32,856 nt of DNA from Candidatus Nomurabacteria bacterium GW2011_GWB1_43_19 (GTDB lineage Bacteria; Patescibacteriota; Minisyncoccia; Phycocordibacterales; UBA9973), in assembly GCA_000999465.1 (NCBI GenBank), contig LCGB01000006.1, positions 1 to 32,856 of the forward strand, given 5' to 3'. The number at the start of each line of letters is the position of its first letter. The first letter of the stretch is position 1. Below the pieces are notes generated by a model. The model was not told where the DNA came from. It did not search any database and saw nothing but the letters and a program-made list of their open reading frames with translations. Position numbers and translations under genes: made by a program. Below are positions 30,220 through 32,856 of the stretch, one piece after another.

Positions 30220-31839
30220 ATGGAAAAGGGAGAAAAATTGAGCAATTTAAGGCATACCCTGGCCCATCTCCTAGCGGCTTCGGTCGGCGACATTTATAAG
30301 TTTGATAAAATCAAGCTGACTTTGGGCCCAGCCGTAGAGAACGGATTTTACTATGACATTGATTTCGGAAGCGAGAAAGTGGCGAACAACGATCTTCAAA
30401 AAATTGAAGACAGGATGCGAAAAAACCTGCCTAAATGGACGGAATGGGCGCATAAAGAAATAACCAAGAATGAAGCGCTGGACTTTTTCAACAATGAATA
30501 CAAGGCGGAGTTGATAAATGAAATCTCGGAGCGCGGGGAGAAAATCACTACCTATACCTGCGGAGGATTCACCGATTTGTGCCGCGGTGGGCACCTCAAG
30601 CACCCGGCAAAGGAAATAGATCCTGGAAGTTTCAAGTTGGACCGCGTTGCCGGGGCCTATTGGCGCGGAAACGAAAGGAATAAAATGCTAACGCGCATTT
30701 ACGGCCTGGCTTTTGAGACCAAGAAAGAACTTGACACCTACTTAAAACAAAAGGAAGAAGCGGAGAAAAGGGATCACCGGGAACTGGGGAAAAAACTGCA
30801 ATTATTTACTTTTGACGAGGAAATCGGGAAAGGTTTGCCCATCTGGCTGCCCAAAGGAAATATCATAAAGGAAGAATTAGAAAACTGGGCCAAAGAGACC
30901 GAGCAGAAATGGGATTACCAGAGAGTGACAACGCCTATCATTACGAAAGAAAACTTATTTTACACATCCGGGCATTTACCACTTTACAAAGAAAGCATGT
31001 ACGCCCCCATTTCAATCGAGGAAGAAAATTATTATATCAAACCAATGAATTGTCCTTTTCATCATAAGATTTTTTCCGCGATTCCCAGAAGTTACAAAGA
31101 ATTACCGCTTCGTTTGGCAGAATACGGGTGGTGTCATAGGTACGAAGATTCCGGGAGTTTGTTCGGATTGATGAGGGTCCGGGGCATGCAGATGAATGAC
31201 GCGCATATTTACGTTACACCGGAACAAGCGATACAGGAATTCGTTGATGTAATAAAACTCCATGAATATTATTATAAAATTCTGGGAATAGAAAAATATG
31301 AAATGGAATTATCGCTTCGGGACCCCAATAAACTTGACAAATATCATGGAGAAGAAGAGGACTGGAAGCTTGCCGAAGAAATGACGGTAAAGGCAATGGA
31401 ATTATCCGGGGTACCGTTTAAAATTGTTCACGAAGGAGCGGCTTTCTATGGACCAAAGATGGATTTTCAAATTTATTCCTCTGTCGGAAGGATGTTTTCC
31501 GCTTCAACCAATCAGCTGGATTTGTATATGGGAAAAAGATTCAATCTTGAATACACAGACAAGGACGGTTCTAGAAAAACACCGTATATAATCCATCGAG
31601 CCCCCCTCGGAACACATGAAAGGTTTATTGGATTTCTAATAGAACACTATGCCGGCGCCTTTCCTCTCTGGCTCTCTCCGGTACAGGTAAAAGTCGTACC
31701 GGTCCGCGATAAACATAATGAATATGCAAAACAAGTTTTTGAATTATTAAAGGAAAATAATATCCGCGCGGAATTGGATGACGCCGACCTGAACTTGGGA
31801 ACCAAAGTCCGCGACGCCAAGAACAACAAAGTCCCCTAA
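30220..31839 (+). CDS. thrS: Threonyl-tRNA synthetase, 3' end disrupted
   Basis: 539 residues. It charges tRNA-Thr. The usual TGS domain is absent and the protein opens in the editing domain (LRHTLAHLLAASV, the HxxxH motif; TDLCRGGHLKHP). The class II core follows: KPMNCPFHHKIF, motif 2 CHRYEDSGSLFGLMRVRG, and motif 3 APLGTHERFIGFLIEHY. The anticodon-binding domain starts at WLSPVQVKVVPV but stops after KVRDAKNNKVP, where homologues continue with a YxLVVGDKE strand. The missing end is found just downstream in another frame, so about 37 bases appear deleted. A working shortened enzyme, a pseudogene or an assembly error are all possible. Confidence 0.9.
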   Translation: MEKGEKLSNLRHTLAHLLAASVGDIYKFDKIKLTLGPAVENGFYYDIDFGSEKVANNDLQKIEDRMRKNLPKWTEWAHKEITKNEALDFFNNEYKAELINEISERGEKITTYTCGGFTDLCRGGHLKHPAKEIDPGSFKLDRVAGAYWRGNERNKMLTRIYGLAFETKKELDTYLKQKEEAEKRDHRELGKKLQLFTFDEEIGKGLPIWLPKGNIIKEELENWAKETEQKWDYQRVTTPIITKENLFYTSGHLPLYKESMYAPISIEEENYYIKPMNCPFHHKIFSAIPRSYKELPLRLAEYGWCHRYEDSGSLFGLMRVRGMQMNDAHIYVTPEQAIQEFVDVIKLHEYYYKILGIEKYEMELSLRDPNKLDKYHGEEEDWKLAEEMTVKAMELSGVPFKIVHEGAAFYGPKMDFQIYSSVGRMFSASTNQLDLYMGKRFNLEYTDKDGSRKTPYIIHRAPLGTHERFIGFLIEHYAGAFPLWLSPVQVKVVPVRDKHNEYAKQVFELLKENNIRAELDDADLNLGTKVRDAKNNKVP

Positions 31840-31841
31840 AG

Positions 31842-31937
31842 GTAACTTTAGAGTCCCGCGACAATGGTCAGCTTGGGCAATTGTCTAAAGAAGAACTCCT
31901 TTCAAAATTCTTAGAGGAAATAAAAAACAAGAAATGA
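31842..31937 (+). pseudogene. Detached thrS 3' end
   Basis: The frame reads VTLESRDNGQLGQLSKEELL and on to IKNKK-stop, 31 residues, matching the normal ThrRS C-terminus (V.vRSR..G.LG.ls..E). It is in a different frame from thrS, 5 bases after the CCC codon of KVP. The join is a small hairpin, CTAAAG-GTAA-CTTTAG (31836-31851). Its TGA overlaps the next ATG (ATGA), showing that the old gene end was operon-coupled. Confidence 0.75.
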
Positions 31938-32167
31938 AAAAATTTTTTATTATAATCATTGTCACTTTAATAATTGTCACTTTTTTCTACCCAAAGGAAA
32001 GATTCTTTGGTTGTGGGGCTGTATGTATAAAAGAAGCAGTGGAAAAAACAGAAAAAAGGAAAACAGATACTATTTGTTTAGGGTTTGAAGAAAAAATATT
32101 AAACATATCGGATGCCAACGGAAAGCGTTGTTACGGAATGTTTATTAATAAATCTTACTTCCAATAA
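31934..32167 (+). CDS. Small membrane-anchored or secreted protein
   Basis: 77 residues. A strong hydrophobic N-terminal segment (about 3-19) is followed by a short domain with four cysteines (FGCGAVC, TICLGF, KRCYGMF) and the strand KILNISDANGKRCYG. It resembles small CPR exported proteins with paired cysteines, but no family is recognised. The ATG overlaps the stop of the detached thrS end, so it was the next gene of the thrS operon. The cysteines could be oxidised by a DsbA-like enzyme. Confidence 0.6.
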   Translation: MKKFFIIIIVTLIIVTFFYPKERFFGCGAVCIKEAVEKTEKRKTDTICLGFEEKILNISDANGKRCYGMFINKSYFQ

Positions 32168-32175
32168 AAGATTTA

Positions 32176-32223
32176 TTATATATCAATCTCCACCAACCTG
32201 GTGTTGATAATTTTGGCCTTCTT
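32176..32223 (-). pseudogene. Remnant of a gyrB-type 3' end
   Basis: The minus frame reads KKAKIINTRLVEIDI-stop, like the end of the real gyrB fragment ([12 protein letters not shown]-stop). At DNA level 32177-32206 matches 32749-32778 at about 24 of 30 positions, in the same orientation, starting TATATATCAATCTCC. It lies on the far side of the TrpR-like gene from gyrB. Confidence 0.6.
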
Positions 32224-32227
32224 GCTC

Positions 32228-32245
32228 ACTTCAGTATACTGAAGT
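32228..32245. promoter_or_regulatory. Upstream operator palindrome of the TrpR-like gene
   Basis: ACTTCAGTATACTGAAGT, an 18-bp perfect palindrome. Its last base is the first base of the -10 box TATAAT (32245-32250), so it covers the spacer. An identical copy lies at 32686-32703. Confidence 0.75.
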
Positions 32246-32257
32246 ATAATGTTGTAT

Positions 32258-32677
32258 ATGCCACACGTGTCACCCCGGCGCTTGAATAAGAAAACATTTC
32301 AAATGCTGATGCGCCAATTTTACAATGCCCTTGAAGAAGCCGACGCGCGAACCAAGGTGGCCTTAATGTTCAAAGAAATCTTTACAAAAACAGAAAAAGT
32401 AATGCTTGCAAAACGAATTACCCTTATTTATCTTTTGTCTAAAGAAATGCCCTTTGAAAAAATCGGAGAAATACTCCATTTGAGTTCCGCTACTATCAGC
32501 AGATATTCAGTCGGTAAAGAGCGGGAAAAATACCGAGAAACCTTGAGAATATTGAGGCGGCGGGGAAAATTTTTAGATATTTTGGAAAAGATCCTCCAGG
32601 CCGGACTGCCGCCGCGTGGCCGCGGCCGCTGGAAAAAAATTTACCGGCTAACCGAAAAAAATATTGACGGAAAATAG
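32258..32677 (+). CDS. TrpR/YerC-like transcriptional regulator
   Basis: 139 residues from the ATG at 32258, 7 nt after TATAAT; an ATG at 32249 overlaps the -10 box and is rejected. The helical core FYNALEEADARTKVALMFKE, TKTEKVMLAKRITLIYLL and the HTH MPFEKIGEILHLSSATISRYS match the Trp-repressor superfamily (YerC/YecD branch). A basic C-terminal extension (PPRGRGRWKKIYRL) may add DNA contacts. The ligand is unknown. Two copies of the same 18-bp palindrome bracket the gene, so it very likely regulates itself. It sits at the gyrB 3' end, between gyrB and a remnant of a gyrB end. Confidence 0.82.
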   Translation: MPHVSPRRLNKKTFQMLMRQFYNALEEADARTKVALMFKEIFTKTEKVMLAKRITLIYLLSKEMPFEKIGEILHLSSATISRYSVGKEREKYRETLRILRRRGKFLDILEKILQAGLPPRGRGRWKKIYRLTEKNIDGK

Positions 32678-32685
32678 TATTTTTT

Positions 32686-32703
32686 ACTTCAGTATACTGA
32701 AGT
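32686..32703. promoter_or_regulatory. Downstream copy of the TrpR-like operator palindrome
   Basis: Identical over 18 bp to 32228-32245, 8 bp after the gene's stop. What follows (ACAGAAAGTT) is not a good -10 box, so this copy may serve for DNA looping or be part of a duplicated border. Confidence 0.7.
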
Positions 32704-32747
32704 ACAGAAAGTTAGATCCACGCATAGCTGTTTCAGTCGGATTTAAA

Positions 32748-32856
32748 CTATATATCAATCTCCGCCAGTTTGGCATTGGACTGGATGAAGGATTTTCGGG
32801 GCGGGACTTCGGATCCCATCAGAATATCAAAAATCTTATTGGCTTCTTCGGCGTCG
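32748..32856 (-). CDS. gyrB: DNA gyrase / type II topoisomerase subunit B, C-terminal fragment
   Basis: Only the last 35 or so residues are in the window, reading [20 protein letters not shown] and ending AKLAEIDI-stop. This matches the end of the GyrB Toprim/C-terminal region (DAEEA, ILMG..V.PR..FI). GyrB is the ATPase subunit that introduces negative supercoils with GyrA. ParE cannot be excluded from this piece. The gene continues beyond the right edge. Confidence 0.85.
   Translation of the reverse strand, partial: DAEEANKIFDILMGSEVPPRKSFIQSNAKLAEIDI

Noticed and set aside
32249-32257. ATG at 32249 for the TrpR-like gene
   Set aside because: It overlaps the last bases of the TATAAT box; the ATG at 32258 follows it by 7 nt.

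Overview
The window reads as a bacterial chromosome segment from the candidate phyla radiation, most likely Patescibacteria of the Parcubacteria/Paceibacteria type. This is inferred from gene style only: SD-poor starts, a ThrRS without a TGS domain, a very short SMC, stand-alone PaaX/Cas2-like genes, a RAYT gene, solitary PemK/MazF, and many short palindromic repeats between and inside genes. No rRNA, tRNA or CRISPR array was recognised. All base comparisons were done by eye.

Layout. 1-5.1 kb is an envelope region: a secreted Ig/SH3 protein, a GT2 glycosyltransferase with a membrane thioredoxin-fold protein, a DsbA-like protein and a type IV prepilin. At 5.2-5.9 kb is a PaaX/Cas2-like gene between inverted repeats. 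5.9-8.9 kb is dnaG-rpoD. 9.2-17.9 kb is rpoB-rpoC, unusually split by a PemK/MazF-like gene and a surface protein, with a NYN-domain gene after rpoC. At 18-19 kb are a second PaaX/Cas2-like gene, also between inverted repeats, and a 61-residue membrane protein. 19-20.5 kb holds trmD and rpsP-khpA. 20.5-25.4 kb holds rnr and a DacA-CapA fusion on the plus strand, then a RAYT gene between two hairpins. 25.4-30.1 kb is a minus-strand run: rpmF, a nusB-Nudix fusion, rnc, smc and a Nudix gene. 30.2-32.9 kb holds a damaged thrS, a small membrane protein, a TrpR-like regulator between identical palindromes, and the 3' end of gyrB.

Cross-cutting patterns are the most interesting content. (1) Many gene-leading starts lie 6-9 nt after a -10 box, implying leaderless mRNAs. 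(2) A ~45-bp palindromic element is embedded in rpoD, rnr and the end of the nusB fusion, and is read as a similar peptide in rpoD and rnr; other palindromic insertions lie in frame in rnr and rpoC. (3) In three places an accessory gene (SH3 protein, RAYT, TrpR-like) sits at the 3' end of a host gene, and a decayed second copy of that host 3' end lies on the far side. (4) Three DNA-binding regulators are bracketed on both sides by palindromes or inverted repeats that overlap or abut their promoters. (5) Three good plus-strand promoters point into short hairpins at the ends of minus-strand genes and may make small RNAs.
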